From the NCBI GenBank assembly GCA_009760885.1, contig CM019719.1, positions 24,140,084-24,204,083 of the forward strand: DNA of 64,000 bases, read 5' to 3'. A model generated the notes under the pieces. The model made no database searches and had not been told where the DNA came from. It saw nothing but the letters and a program-made list of their open reading frames with translations. This document shows positions 25,001 through 34,814 of this stretch, in pieces. The translations under genes were made by a program, and so were the position numbers. Positions within the stretch are counted from its first letter, which is position 1. The number at the start of each line of letters is the position of its first letter. The DNA is from Achatina immaculata (Eukaryota > Mollusca > Gastropoda > Stylommatophora > Achatinidae).

Positions 25001-28000
25001 CTTTTTCCTGATCACACATGAGACGACTGGTTGTTGTTCAGTTATTTGTCTTATCTATGCACTGTTCTTGAATTTGTTCCACTTGATGACAAGTATTTTC
25101 CCTAGGCATATGTTTTCAAAAGAGTCTAATTTCTTGTCTATTTCTTTAGTTGTTTTCCAGCTTTCGCATGCATAAATGAGGGTGGATATTACATCTGAAT
25201 TGAATAGTCTTAACTTGGTTTAAAAAAATAACTAAGGCAATCTTAAGATATTAAAAACCATAACAATGCATTAAGAGACATCTTCGAAGACGTTGTATAT
25301 TAATATTTGTCTGTGTGAATCATCTTTACCCTACAAAAAAACCTTTAGAAAAGTGTTTTTCTTCTATTTTTTTTTCTTGTCAATTCTTTTCACTGTTATC
25401 TTCAACTGCATGAACTACTGCTACATAAGTAATATCAATATTTCTGTACCTGTCTGTGCTTTACCCGTGGGCCCATACGCAAACTCAGACTGAAGCTGTA
25501 TGGTCCTATCTTCAAAATTTCCCCTTCCTCTACCTCGCCCTTTTCCTCTGTCTGACTTTCCTCCGTCCCTGCTTTTACCATCTTCACGTTTTTCTGAAGT
25601 GGATGGCGAAGATGCAGGTATACTCTGTTTAGAAAGCCTTAAAGAAACAATATATATAAACTATGTAAAACATAAATGAAATACTCTGTGATACAGTCAA
25701 AATAAATAAAATAAAATATAGCAAATCATCAATCCTTGGGTCAAGTAAGTGGATCATTCCACAATCTCTATGCGCCAGCTGATTTTTACATAACTCAAAG
25801 CCAAGTTTTGTTATGTACCAACTGTCAGTACTTTACATCAGTAGTTTGTTCCATAAAATTCTGTAGATTTTTGTGTGCATATTGGAAGCTTTTTAAAAAA
25901 AAAAAAAAAGGTCTTTATCTACATTCTGAAAATTGGTTCAAGAGACCTTTGTGTCTGCAGCAAAGAGCAACAGACACACATCACATACTCCAGAGTTGAC
26001 AGCTACATAAGCCACTCAGGCAAAGGACCTGACCAGACCCCAGCCCCACACCAGAGAAGCTCTATGGTGATGCTGAAAACCTGAGGTGAAACTACCATAT
26101 TTGAGAGACAGGCTGATGTTGATGCCTGAGCGAACGACAAAGAAGAAAGGATCTACAGAAGGAGGGGTCCATCTATATAGCCAAAATGTAATATTTGCTT
26201 GCTGAAATATGTCAAAGATACATGTACCATACTTTAACTTTCACATAAAATCAAAAGGGTCTTACTGCTCATATTGCTCTTAGTTTTCAAGATGAACAAA
26301 ACGCTATATCACTAGAACTGTATTTTTAATATTTATGGTCACTGTTTCACTCAAAATATCATTTTCTAACAGCTACAGAAAATACTTCAACTATATTCAA
26401 CAGCTATCGACATTGCACCACTAAGTCAAACACTCACTCTTCTTTGCTTGATGCTTTTTTAACAGCTGCCAAGTTAGGCTTGAAGACTTTCTTCTGAACA
26501 CCCCCAAGTGTCAAGTCTCTGTTAGTTCTCACAGATGGCAACCTGCAACATAATTCAAACATTACGTGAGTGTCAAGATGGCAACCTGCAACATAATTCA
26601 AACATTATGTGAGTGTCAAGATGGCAACCTGCAACATAATTCAAACATTACGTGAGTATCAAGATGGCAACCTGCAATATAATTCAAACATTATGTGAGT
26701 GTCAAGATGGCAACCTGCAACATAATTCAAACATTATGTGAGTGTCAAGATGGCAACCTGCAATATAATTCAAACATTACATGAGTGTCAAGATGGCAAC
26801 CTGCAATATAATTCAAACATTATGTGAGTGTCAAGATGGCAACCTGCAATATAATTCAAACATTATGTGAGTGCCAAGGTGGCATCCTGCAATATAATTC
26901 AAACATTATGCATGGGAAAAAAAATGAGAAAAAATAGACACATATGTTTTATAAACTGTGTGTTGATTAGGATACATGCTGTACAGTCAATCCTAAAGTA
27001 ATAAATGGATGTAATTGAACTTATTTGTTGCTTGACCTTGCCTGAATTAGTGATTCACTTTCCCCAAGACATTGATTAGTTATAGTCTTTTCTGTTGTGT
27101 ATTAAAAAGGCAAGCTGTCAAAATACTGACTGTGATCAATACTCTTTTTATTGTAGTTTTTTTTTTTTAATCTTCTCTCTCCTTATTTGATCTTATTATC
27201 TTCTTTCCTCATTCACATTTATCTAACTTACAGGTGCATTGGGTGTGTATCACAGGAATGACATAATGAAAAAGTGACAGACATGTTTACTTAAAAAGTT
27301 ATTTCCAAGTCTACAATGGCTCCCCTCGCAGCGTGGGATAAATGGAAATGAAAAAGCAGATGCTTCTCCAAGGCAGGGATCAAAATGGAACAAATCAACA
27401 ACCCAGTAACATATCGAGAAGCAAAAACCATCATCCACAACAAACTAAACACCAAATGGAACACAAAAATTAAAATAGAAACAAAACAAGACTCCATTCA
27501 TCAACTACAAAGATGCCAGCAAACTACAATATTCCATCTAAGAATGGGACACTACAGACTTGTGAGCCACCTCTGTCATAAAATGTCATACACAAATAAG
27601 CGTCCATGCGGCTTTGGTATTCAGATGGCAAAGCATATCCTGCAGGCCTGTCCAATCTACTCAAACCTCTGAGCACAGAGTTGGCCTGAGGGAGAGGAAC
27701 TGAAAGAAAAGCTACAGGGCTCCCATTCAAGGTTGGAGAAGATGGCAGACTTCATCAGGGTGACATGGTGAGAATATAGCATGACCAATCAATACTCGAA
27801 CATGGAAGAGGAAGGAATATTTGAAAGTGAAAAACCAAATAAGTCATTCTACCCCTTGATCTCTGTTTTGGCTTTTTTTATGAACTCCTTATCACTGATA
27901 CTTTAAACTTGAACTCAAACTATAAATCAGTGGTTCCCATAATAGCAGATATCACCACCTTGGGGATATTGGGAAGAGGTAGTAACAGACAACATAAAAA

Positions 28001-28461
28001 ATAATTGAAAAAAAAAAACAACTTTTGGTTGGGGTGATAGACATGTTGCCAGGTGGTGACAGCCTGAAAAGTTTGGGAACCACTGACAATGCCTATTTTC
28101 AGTGTAATCAAACAGATTAAACAAATTATGTCTATAATCATCTAATCTGTAGACTAACCAAGATATGTCACAGGTTACAATATTTGTTTCACTCCATTCA
28201 AATTTTAGTTTTTAACTCCCACTTTATACACTACTTTGAACCATCCATTTACATTAAAAGGTTACAAATTACACACTTGGTCATAAATTAATATCTGAAT
28301 TGCATTACAGGATATGCACACAACACAGTCTGTTTTAAAGTGAAATTGAATTATGTTACTTACCTTGAGCTACTGCCAATAGGATTTCCAGTTCTGTTTA
28401 TAAGTCCTCTAGGAATGTCTGTATTACTGGCTGTGCCATCTCCACCAGCTCCTGATGCCAT
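16068..28461 (-). CDS. POLR3D: RNA polymerase III subunit RPC4 (POLR3D), complete
   Basis: RPC4 pairs with RPC5 (TFIIF-like) and serves Pol III initiation, termination and reinitiation in the nucleus. Nine coding exons join in phase: 28364-28461, 26438-26542, 25465-25637, 23463-23626, 20320-20425, 19538-19675, 18350-18477, 17023-17172 and 16068-16193 (1188 nt, 395 aa; human is 398). Landmarks: exon 2 has LPSVRTNRDLTLGGVQKKVF, matching the human RSRDLTLGGVKKKTF block; exon 4 ends LLNSILRDD and joins FISDLASGDPNMAPIRLPL; exon 7 has ELIFLQFPDTLPGLP; exons 8-9 hold the conserved C-terminal fold (GYMGKLRIYQSGKAQLVLGD, ELVSIHTDD, MIVLGPVSHKLV). Exon 4 carries a lineage-specific Gly/Arg run encoded by CCACCA-type repeats. 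The start ATG at 28461 gives MASGAGGDGTAS. Exons 2 and 5 have acceptors embedded in tandem repeats. Introns contain LINE, SINE and piggyBac debris. The exon 8 donor (GTTTGA) is weak. Confidence 0.95.
17680..17770 (+). mobile_element. Possible RNase H fragment of a LINE
   Basis: A short segment reads AVIYTDGSAQN, which resembles the first catalytic strand of LINE RNase H domains (IYTDGSA). Nothing else of the domain is recognisable around it. It lies in POLR3D intron 7. Confidence 0.35.
18478..19537. other. POLR3D intron 6, no recognised feature
   Basis: Intronic sequence with no exon or repeat that I can name. It contains a more GC-rich part at about 19240-19350. Confidence 0.4.
19770..20012 (+). 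mobile_element. LINE 3'-end fragment
   Basis: This fragment reads KKRQRTGIC-like basic sequence, then VENPCGNPMCQGHLRF, and ends at a GAGA microsatellite. It pairs with the inverted fragment at 5745-5840. It lies in POLR3D intron 5. Confidence 0.65.
20413..20640. repeat. Degenerate tandem repeat overlapping the POLR3D exon 5 acceptor
   Basis: Four diverged copies of a 53-61 bp unit built on gtctgagataaactgagaga begin at about 20413, 20466, 20520 and 20581. The first copy spans the 5' end of POLR3D exon 5 and its splice acceptor (20425/20426). The fourth copy keeps an intact acceptor-like ctctcag on the minus strand. The second and third have lost it. Confidence 0.75.
21050..22610 (-). mobile_element. 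RNase H-bearing LINE (I/Jockey-superfamily type), 5'-truncated and broken
   Basis: The minus strand carries the end of a reverse transcriptase (22570-22385, LEQLANTSWGADKATLYTGY), a linker (22279-22031) and an RNase H domain (22030-21359). The RNase H shows the acidic residues expected of a catalytic core: YNYGSDF, SSYDAEMQAVLA, VIFLDSA and the C-terminal IPGHTDIRGNERADRLAK. This is followed by a frameshift and LRTRHITLSKHLHRV, the usual C-terminal segment. Stops and frameshifts separate the parts, so the copy is dead. It lies in POLR3D intron 4. Confidence 0.9.
22990..23252 (-). mobile_element. tRNA-derived SINE, copy 1
   Basis: On the minus strand the element starts with a tRNA-like head (taagctgagtggctaagcgc, A-box-like; gtttagtccta, B-box-like). 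It continues through actttttttctggtacacac and ends near ggcatggaaatggg. A second copy with the same layout is at 34815-35067. It lies in POLR3D intron 4, just upstream (in transcript sense) of a cryptic exon-like segment. Confidence 0.8.
24145..24860. mobile_element. piggyBac-type non-autonomous element (MITE)
   Basis: The left end is ttaactctttccatgcgtat and the right end, read inverted, is taactctttccgtgctggag. They share a 13- to 14-bp terminal inverted repeat next to TTAA (left) and TTAT (right, probably a mutated TTAA). Two 20-bp copies of the palindromic motif gtatggtcgaa(t/a)ttcgac lie at 24161-24180 and 24203-24222 near the left end. There is no transposase frame. It sits in POLR3D intron 3. 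Confidence 0.75.
25015..25215 (-). mobile_element. RTE-like LINE fragment
   Basis: Minus-strand copy of the ...LDSFENICLGKILVIKWN... and [14 protein letters not shown] region also present at 5941, 28811 and 31100. It is 5' truncated and interrupted. Confidence 0.75.
25924..26150 (+). mobile_element. RNase H-type LINE 3'-terminal fragment with short TSD
   Basis: This 227-bp fragment carries the end of the LINE protein (KLYGDAENLR ... ADVDA, then stop) and the tail gcgaacgacaaagaagaaag. A 7-bp direct repeat atctaca flanks it at 25917-25923 and 26151-26157. The tail ties this LINE to the 1.3-kb non-autonomous family. Confidence 0.75.
26534..26911. repeat. 43-bp tandem array seeded on the POLR3D exon 2 splice acceptor
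   Basis: Nine units start at 26534, 26577, 26620, 26663, 26706, 26749, 26792, 26835 and 26878; the last is partial. The unit is gatggcaacctgcaacataa followed by ttcaaacattacgtgagtgt and caa. On the minus strand each unit contains ATGTTGCAG/GTTGCCATC or its ATATTGCAG variant, that is, the last intron bases and first nine exon bases of POLR3D exon 2. The first unit overlaps the real exon end at 26542. Confidence 0.95.
27303..27780 (+). mobile_element. RNase H-type LINE C-terminal fragment
   Basis: It begins in the last RNase H strand (LQWLPSQRGINGNEKADA) and continues through TYREAKTIIHNKLNTKW, FHLRMGHYRLVSHLCHKM and KHILQACPIY, then a frameshifted WPEGEELKEKLQGS. This order is the standard C-terminus of RNase H-bearing non-LTR elements. 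Several frameshifts are present. It lies in POLR3D intron 1. Confidence 0.88.
27928..28085. mobile_element. hAT-like MITE (158 bp)
   Basis: Terminal inverted repeats cagtggttcccataatag and, inverted, cagtggttcccaaacttttc bound a 158-bp non-coding element. CAGTGGTT ends are typical of hAT-derived MITEs. No clear 8-bp target duplication is visible. Confidence 0.65.
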
Positions 28462-28810
28462 TTTCTTTATATTTCTTGAGGACAAATACATTTAATGTGA
28501 CAAAAATCTGCTACTTATTGTGACAATTACTTTTTACACAACAAAAACTTGTTAACTGAAAATCATTCCTAACTAAAAAATGAATGAAGGAATAGATGAG
28601 TCAACTATTAATATGAATGCTGAAAATAAAAGAAGCTGAGAAGGGCATGGGGGCTGGGGAATGTAGGCTGAAGATTGCCATGTTGGTAGAGATGCTGAAA
28701 AAAAAATGATACATGATGCAGAGAATCTTGATATTGTGTAGAGTATGAAAATAGTATGAAGAAAAAGTAATGAACAAGTAATAGCCTGTGAAGACAGATA
28801 GAAGAATTGT

Positions 28811-29735
28811 TGTTGAGCAGGGTTATCTTTTTCTAGCCTGTTTTTATGTATGGTATGGTTTTTGCCAGTATTGACTGGGTACATGGGACTCAACTAGAAG
28901 ATCTTGCTTTTGCTAATGATATAACTCTTATTAGTAACAATGTGAATTCCATGCAAGAAAAAACTGATATCCTGTCTTCACTGGCTAGCAAAATAAGACT
29001 TGAAATTAACAAGGAAAAAACAAAAATAATGAAACCTCCCATTAATCAAAATGGAAAAATACATGTAGAAAGGACAGATATTGAAGAAGTCAATCAATTT
29101 GCATACCTTGGCAGCTACATAGACCAGGATGGTGACACCAGAAAGGAAGTTAGAATTAGAATTGCAAAAGCAGCATTAATCTTCAAGAATCTTGAGAATA
29201 TATGGCATTCAAAAGTTATAAGCACAAAAACCAAGTTAAGACTATTCAATTCAAATGTAATATCCATCCTCATTTATGCATGAAAAACTGGAAAACAATT
29301 AAAGAAATAAGACAAGAAATTAGACTCTTTTGAAAACAAATGCCTAAGGAAAATACTTGGCATCAAGTGGAACGAATTCAAGAACAATGCAGAGATAAGA
29401 CAGATGACTGAACAACAACCAGTCTCATGGGTGATCAGGAAAAGGAGATGGACATATGTTGGTCACTTGATGAGAAGAAACAGAGAATCCCAAAACAAGC
29501 TATCAAGTGGAACACAACAGGCCCGAAGAAAAAGAGGCAGACCATGTGAAACTCTAAAGAGGAGATTCTTAAGAGAGGCCAAATTAACAGGCATAAAATC
29601 CCTTGACGAGGTTCAAAAGCTCGCCGAAGACAGGAAAAAATTGGCGAACTACCTTGCGAGCCCTTTGTGACGTCTAACAGCACGAGAAGGATATAAGATA
29701 TATAAAAAGATGGTTTTTGCATGAGCAAGAGGAAA
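28811..29735 (+). mobile_element. RTE-like LINE, C-terminal half of reverse transcriptase to 3' end
   Basis: A 145-codon frame (28846-29283) carries the palm and thumb of a non-LTR reverse transcriptase: LEDLAFANDITLISNN (the catalytic YADD-type box is degenerate here as FAND), INKEKTKIM and FAYLGSYIDQDGDTRKEV. It is followed by [18 protein letters not shown] and, in another frame (29404-29670), WVIRKRRWTYVGHLMRRN and KRGRPCETLKRRF. It is the longest member of the family that also appears at 5941, 25015, 31100 and 46600. It lies about 350 bp upstream of the POLR3D start codon. Confidence 0.9.
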
Positions 29736-30594
29736 GTTGAAACAACTGTGTGCTTTGTTACTGAAGCTGCTCCTATATTTTAACCGTTAATTATCATAGC
29801 TTTAGCTTTTTACCTCTGTATGTTTATAATTCTAGTTACAAACACCGGTTGTCCCTTGAATGTCGTACATTACATTATTTCTTGGAAGTAAAGTATTATT
29901 TGCAAAGTTATCAATTTCAAATGTAGAAATATTCCGCTTCCATTATAATATTTTTAATTCTAAAGTTATATGTGTCGCATCTTCATCATTTAAGGAAAGG
30001 AAATATCAGCTCAACAAATATAATAACAGTAAAAAAAAAAAATTAGACGAACCATCACTACCACATGTCAACACACATCAAAACGAGGGGATATCACTCT
30101 CCATCCAAAGCGAATGGTGTTGGAGTCAAAGAATTTTACAAAGGGCAATAACTAGAAAATAATCGTCATTGATACAGACGGCAGACTGGAAGCACACACG
30201 TATGTATTTAAATATTGCCAATAACTTCACTTTGATAAGTTTCGGACTTTATTTTCAGTTTAAAATATGAAAAATACTCATGCTGTGCTTAATGCAAATT
30301 ATACATTTAACAGATGTCAGGCTTCTGAAAATGATAAACTACATGTACAGACTTGCATTAGTATACTGACATGAACAGTAAACGAGAAAATCGAGGAGAA
30401 AGATGAGACTAAACGAATGTCGATAATCAGAAGAAAGGAGGAGAGAGGTATTGTTTCGACATAAAATAAAACAAAACGAAGTATTAGATAGATCTAAACC
30501 GAAAGGAGAAGTAATGAAAATTTTAGGAACCATTCAACTAAGATATTTTGGCCATATCAAATAGCATAGTAATATAAAGAAAACGATCCGTCTC
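29736..30594. other. Intergenic sequence between POLR3D and CBY1, no gene seen
   Basis: No conserved exon is visible. This stretch lies between divergently transcribed POLR3D and CBY1. It could hold their transcription starts, but no motif fixes them. Confidence 0.35.
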
Positions 30595-30790
30595 TCTCAA
30601 GGTCCCTGCCGACAAGCGTAGGATATCATGTCCTTCCATAACCCTTGATCCCTTGTCACTGGGCATTTCCCGTCCCAGGATGCCAAACCATAAACATATT
30701 TTTTCCCCCTCTGTCTACCCCTTGTCTCTTCTACCTTCAATCTTCCCTGTTGCCATTGGCCTGCCTCTCCCCCAAACATGCCCCACAAAC
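30595..30790 (-). mobile_element. LINE 3'-end fragment
   Basis: The minus strand reads TGKIEGRRDKG, then WKDMISYACRQGP-stop, the standard C-terminus of RTE-like LINEs (GKIEGRRSRGR ... CRQGT). It is truncated. Confidence 0.7.
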
Positions 30791-31099
30791 TGAGGGAAAA
30801 GTGAAATGAAAAAAAGAGCAAGTTAAAAAAAAGATGTATAGATGGGTGGATAACATTAGAAGATGGGCAGGAATCAGCTTGGCCAGATGCACCATAAGAA
30901 GAAATGGAGCAACCTGATATCAACCATGGCCAATTCATTGTGGAGATGGGACAAGATTATATGCATACTAACTTAGGGTTTACCAAGAGCTCAGTGACAT
31001 TACCAGGTGGCTTTTTATTTCTCTGCATAACTGGATTGTTGAGGCTTATATATGGAGAGGTAATATCCACTTTGTGGCATCGTGCCATATGAATAGAAG

Positions 31100-31395
31100 A
31101 TTGCCATTTTTCTCCTATCCTGATAGCTTGTTTGGGGATTCTCTGGGTGTTTCTTCTCATAACGTGACCAATATATGTCCTTTTCCTCTTTCTGATCACC
31201 CATGAGACAGGTTGTTGTTCACTCATCTGCCATATCTCTGCGCTGTTCTTGAATTCGTTCCACTTTATACTGAGTATTTTCCTTAGGCATTTGTTTTCAA
31301 ATTTGTTATCTGTCTTTAGTTGTTTTCCAGCTTTCGCATACATAAATGAGGGTGGATATTACATTTGTATTGAATAATCTTAACTTGGTTTTTGT
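31100..31395 (-). mobile_element. RTE-like LINE fragment
   Basis: The minus strand reads [20 protein letters not shown] and [20 protein letters not shown], matching the plus-strand fragment at 28811-29735. It is truncated at both ends. Confidence 0.8.
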
Positions 31396-31633
31396 ATCTA
31401 AATTTGATTGAGTATATTATCAACTGCTAGATTTCAATTTCACCTTTTTCAGCACCATTTATTACACACAAAGGTTACATTGATTTTCATATACGCCTAA
31501 AAAACTATACCTTTTATTTTTCTATAAATTAAAATATTTATGTTATATCTTGTGAGGTAATATGATTTTTTAAATGTAAATTAAAAAAAAAATTTTGATG
31601 GAGTTTTTTTGAAAGTGTGTTTGGGCACAAAAA

Positions 31634-31857
31634 ATTATGTGGTCGTAAGGAGTGAGTTACAGTAGCCTTAATACTGTGAGCATAGAAATGATTATGTGGT
31701 CATAAGGAGTGAGTTACAGTAGCCTTAATACCGTGAGCATAAAAATGGTTATATGATAATAAGGAGTTACAGTAGCCTTAACACCACAAGCATAAAAATG
31801 ATTATGTGGTCATAAGGAGTGAGTTACAGTATCCTTGACAATGTGAGCATAAAAATG
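31634..31857. repeat. 57-bp tandem array, four units, upstream of CBY1
   Basis: Units start at 31634, 31691, 31748 (53 bp, with a 4-bp loss) and 31801. The unit is built on attatgtggtcataaggagt and gagttacagtagccttaata. The array ends about 165 bp before the CBY1 start codon. Confidence 0.92.
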
Positions 31858-32023
31858 AGAATAAGCATTTCATTTTGGCTGCACCACCAGAGGGAATAAG
31901 TTATATACATTCCTTTAGTGTCAAAGTAACCTATATACTGGAAGCACATTTATCAGGTAACAACCATCGTTATAATTATTTGTGTTCACACTCTTGTTTC
32001 CATCACTGCGTCAGGCGACCATC

Positions 32024-34317
32024 ATGCCACTCGGTTTATTCGGAAACAAGTTCTCACCCAAGAAGACCCCTCCCAGGCGAGCACAGTCACTGTCCAACTT
32101 GCACCTTGATGCCACAGAGTCTAAAGCAGAGTTTGGCCTGGACTACGGGGCTTTGAAAGTCAGTCTTGGTGGTAATGAAGTTGCCTTTGAGAATGGTTTA
32201 TGGGTCTCTGGTGAGTTTCTTAGAATCTTTTGTGCGATTGTTATCTTGGCATCATAGAAAGTAATGAAGAAAAACATTCTTTTTTTTGTTGTTGTTGAGA
32301 ACAGGATGTGGACTGAAATTTGTACAGAAAAGAAAATTACCTGTATTCTTAAAGTGCAGGTAGAAGTAAAGATTTGTTCACTGTATTTTGCTGTGGCTCA
32401 TAAGTTAATAAAGAAAATCTAAGATGGGATGAAGCAATCAAGATGTTCTGACATTCGTTCTTCTTATCTTCATCATTCCAAGTTCTAGGTCATGATAGTT
32501 TGGAAGTGATCAAGAAGTTCTGGCAGTCTTTCTTTCATCGTTTCAAGTTCTAGACTATGTTGGCCTGGATCCTGTCACCAGGATGACACGTCATCCAGAC
32601 TTTTTCTTTCCAGATTCTAACGGCAGTTCCATACCCTCTGACCAGGTTTGACTGCATATATTCTGAAGTCAGAATTCATCCCCTGCACAGTTTGTATTTT
32701 CATTCTGTGTGCTTGATGACTTCTTCTTCTTCGTTTGCATTGTGCTTGATGACAAACTTTATATTCATTTATGTGGGCACAATTATGGATGCATCAGCAG
32801 CAGGCCATCTTGCTCACAACCGAGAGGCCTACAGGAGTGCTGTTAGGGAGGCAAAGTCCCACAAGGGACATGCAAATGAATGAATGAATGGGCACAATTT
32901 ATCCTCACTGATTCAAGTTGTTTTTTCTTCATCTTTCACAGCTGGTGATTAAGGATGCACTTCCATTTGGGATGACTGGTAGTGTGGAATGTTTGTATCT
33001 AACACCCTTTTTGGTTGCTCCTTTGATCTAAATTTGTCCATGTTCCTCTGCATATTAGTAATAGGCAGGTGCATATAAACAAGTTCATTTGTTAATATCA
33101 AATGTACCAATCCATTATTTGGCATTCCAGACCCTAGCTAGGCTTATTATATCAGTCTCTTCCAACAGAAACTGGAGGTGGTGCTGCCCACAAGGAGGTG
33201 GTGAGATTAAGAAAACAGAACCAGACATTACATGAAGAAAACAATTTGCTGAAGCTGAAGATTGATATCCTGCTTGACATGGTGAGTATGCTCATATCTG
33301 TTGAGAATGAATCTACCCTCCTCCATAAGCTTCGATTCCACTGTGATAAATTTTGAAAAGGGCAGGGGGGGGGGGAGGAGCAAGGAAAGAAGCAAATAAG
33401 TATAACCATGCTAGAGGAATGGAACCTTGAGTTGTTCAGCAAAATTATGCTTGGCATAATTCACAAATAATGTTCACCTGCTTCAGAATGGTCTCTCAAG
33501 ATGAAAAATGCCATTATAAATCTTGAGCAAAGTCCATATTTTTCTCCCGATTCTTGTGTTCTTCAGGATTTGGAAAATTATTTACCAGTTTTCCTTAGGA
33601 TTTATTATTTTAATGATTTGTCCATGAAAATATCTGGTGCATGCTGGACAGTCTTTTTTTGCATGAAAAGATACAAGTGTGGTGCATCCCAGTCATCAAT
33701 TTGTAGACATGGGTGTCTGGCTTCTTCTGGACCTGGGAAAGGAAAGGTGGACAGGCATGATGCTGACCACATCACCCTCAAACGTGCTGACACCAGACCA
33801 TGCCTGTGTGCTGAGACAGCTACATTAATCTTCACTTTACTCTATTAAGGCAGTTATCCTTCAGCTTCATAATCATGTACAAAAATGTAAAAGGCCATTT
33901 ATATTGAACTGGTAATGTTTTTTTTTTTCTCTGGTCATTTCATAAAGTATTTAATAGTTCTCATTTTTTTAAAGAGGTTAAGTCCTAACATCTGCTTAAA
34001 ATCATGTAACTTAAGAAATTGGGACTAACAAAATTTCATTAAAAAAATGTTTGCTGGTTCTGTTATTATTAGTTTGACCAGTTAAATACACAAAGAATCA
34101 CTACTGCATTAAATATATATATAACCTGAATATTTCATAACATGTTACAAGGGAAAAAGGATTTAAGACGGTGAGAGTTAAGGTATGCAGATGTTGCCTA
34201 AAGAAGAGTAAATTTTTTTATCTTTCTCAGCTTGCAGAACAAACTGCTGTGTCCCACTTTCATGAGAATGAGGTTAAGCAGTTACGAGAAGCTAAACATG
34301 GAGCAAAGAAACGATAA
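32024..34317 (+). CDS. CBY1: Chibby homologue (CBY1), complete
   Basis: Chibby is a small coiled-coil protein that binds beta-catenin and works at the distal appendages of the mother centriole in ciliogenesis. Three coding exons, 32024-32210, 33169-33281 and 34231-34317, join in phase (1, then 0) to 387 nt and 128 aa; human CBY1 has 126. The N-terminus FGNKFSPKKTPPRRAQSLSN matches the family's FGNTFSPKKTPPRKSASLSN and contains the basic, Ser-rich segment known as a 14-3-3 site region in vertebrates. FENGLWVSETGG leads into the coiled coil from about residue 67 (EVVRLRKQNQTLHEENNLLK, LKIDILLDM). It ends in the basic KHGAKKR. An acceptor-like gcgtcag at about 32014 suggests a non-coding first exon upstream. 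It is the only gene here on the plus strand. Confidence 0.95.
32211..32707. other. CBY1 intron 1, left part, with a diverged internal duplication
   Basis: A roughly 70-bp segment appears twice in diverged form at about 32437 and 32508 (atcaaga[t/a]gttctg ... caagttctag). Nothing else was recognised. Confidence 0.4.
32721..32740 (-). mobile_element. 20-bp LINE-tail insertion with 13-bp TSD
   Basis: Only ttcttcttcttcgtttgcat is inserted, the inverse of the LINE tail atgcaaacgaagaagaagaa. It is bounded by perfect 13-bp direct repeats tgtgcttgatgac at 32708-32720 and 32741-32753. It looks like a retrotransposition event aborted after copying about 20 nt. Confidence 0.8.
32788..32890 (+). mobile_element. 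LINE C-terminal fragment
   Basis: It reads ASAAGHLAHNREAYRSAVRE then AKSHKGHANE. The minus-strand fragment at 35757-36060 carries the same end, with a reverse transcriptase C-terminus in front. It ends in an aatgaatg microsatellite. Confidence 0.65.
33700..33845 (+). mobile_element. Possible SINE 3' segment
   Basis: The stretch around gacaggcatgatgctgacca matches the body of the tRNA-derived SINE at 58849-59043 (inverse). The tRNA-like head is not visible. It lies in CBY1 intron 2. Confidence 0.4.
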
Positions 34318-34499
34318 TGTGTTATTCTTTTGCATTAAGATTTATGTTCATTGATGCAAGTTTCTGATCATTTGTAAATAGATTAATGGTTTTTTTTTTT
34401 TTTTTTAAAAACATGCTGCGCAAAAAGTAGGTAATTTAGTTAACATGAAAAAGTTTCACAGCTTTTGTTAACTTGTCCAAAAGGATGCAAACCTTCTCT

Positions 34500-34700
34500 C
34501 TCTCTCTGGTCGAAGCTGATCAGGCGTTGGTCGTCAGTGATTTCCACATCTATCCTTAGCTTACTCTATAAGATGTGTGTGGACCATGCTCTGTGCACTC
34601 TTTTAGTCCATCAGGTATCTTGTCTTCCCTTGTCTCTTTTTCTCTCCACTTTTCCTGTTATGCCAATCCCAGAAGAGATTTCTTTCCCTGTTCACTCTCC
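34500..34700 (-). mobile_element. RTE-like LINE 3'-end fragment
   Basis: The minus strand reads GKVEGKRDKGRQ-like sequence followed by SAQSMVHTHLIE, parallel to [17 protein letters not shown] at 59250-59870. It is interrupted by stops. It begins just after the CBY1 3' end. Confidence 0.55.
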
Positions 34701-34814
34701 ATGGACACGGTTATGTTTCTATACATATGGGAGTAATTTTTAGACATCATATTTTCTCTTTATGTACTTAAGTGTATGTAGCTGCCATTGATGTGCCTCA
34801 CCTTGCACACAGAT

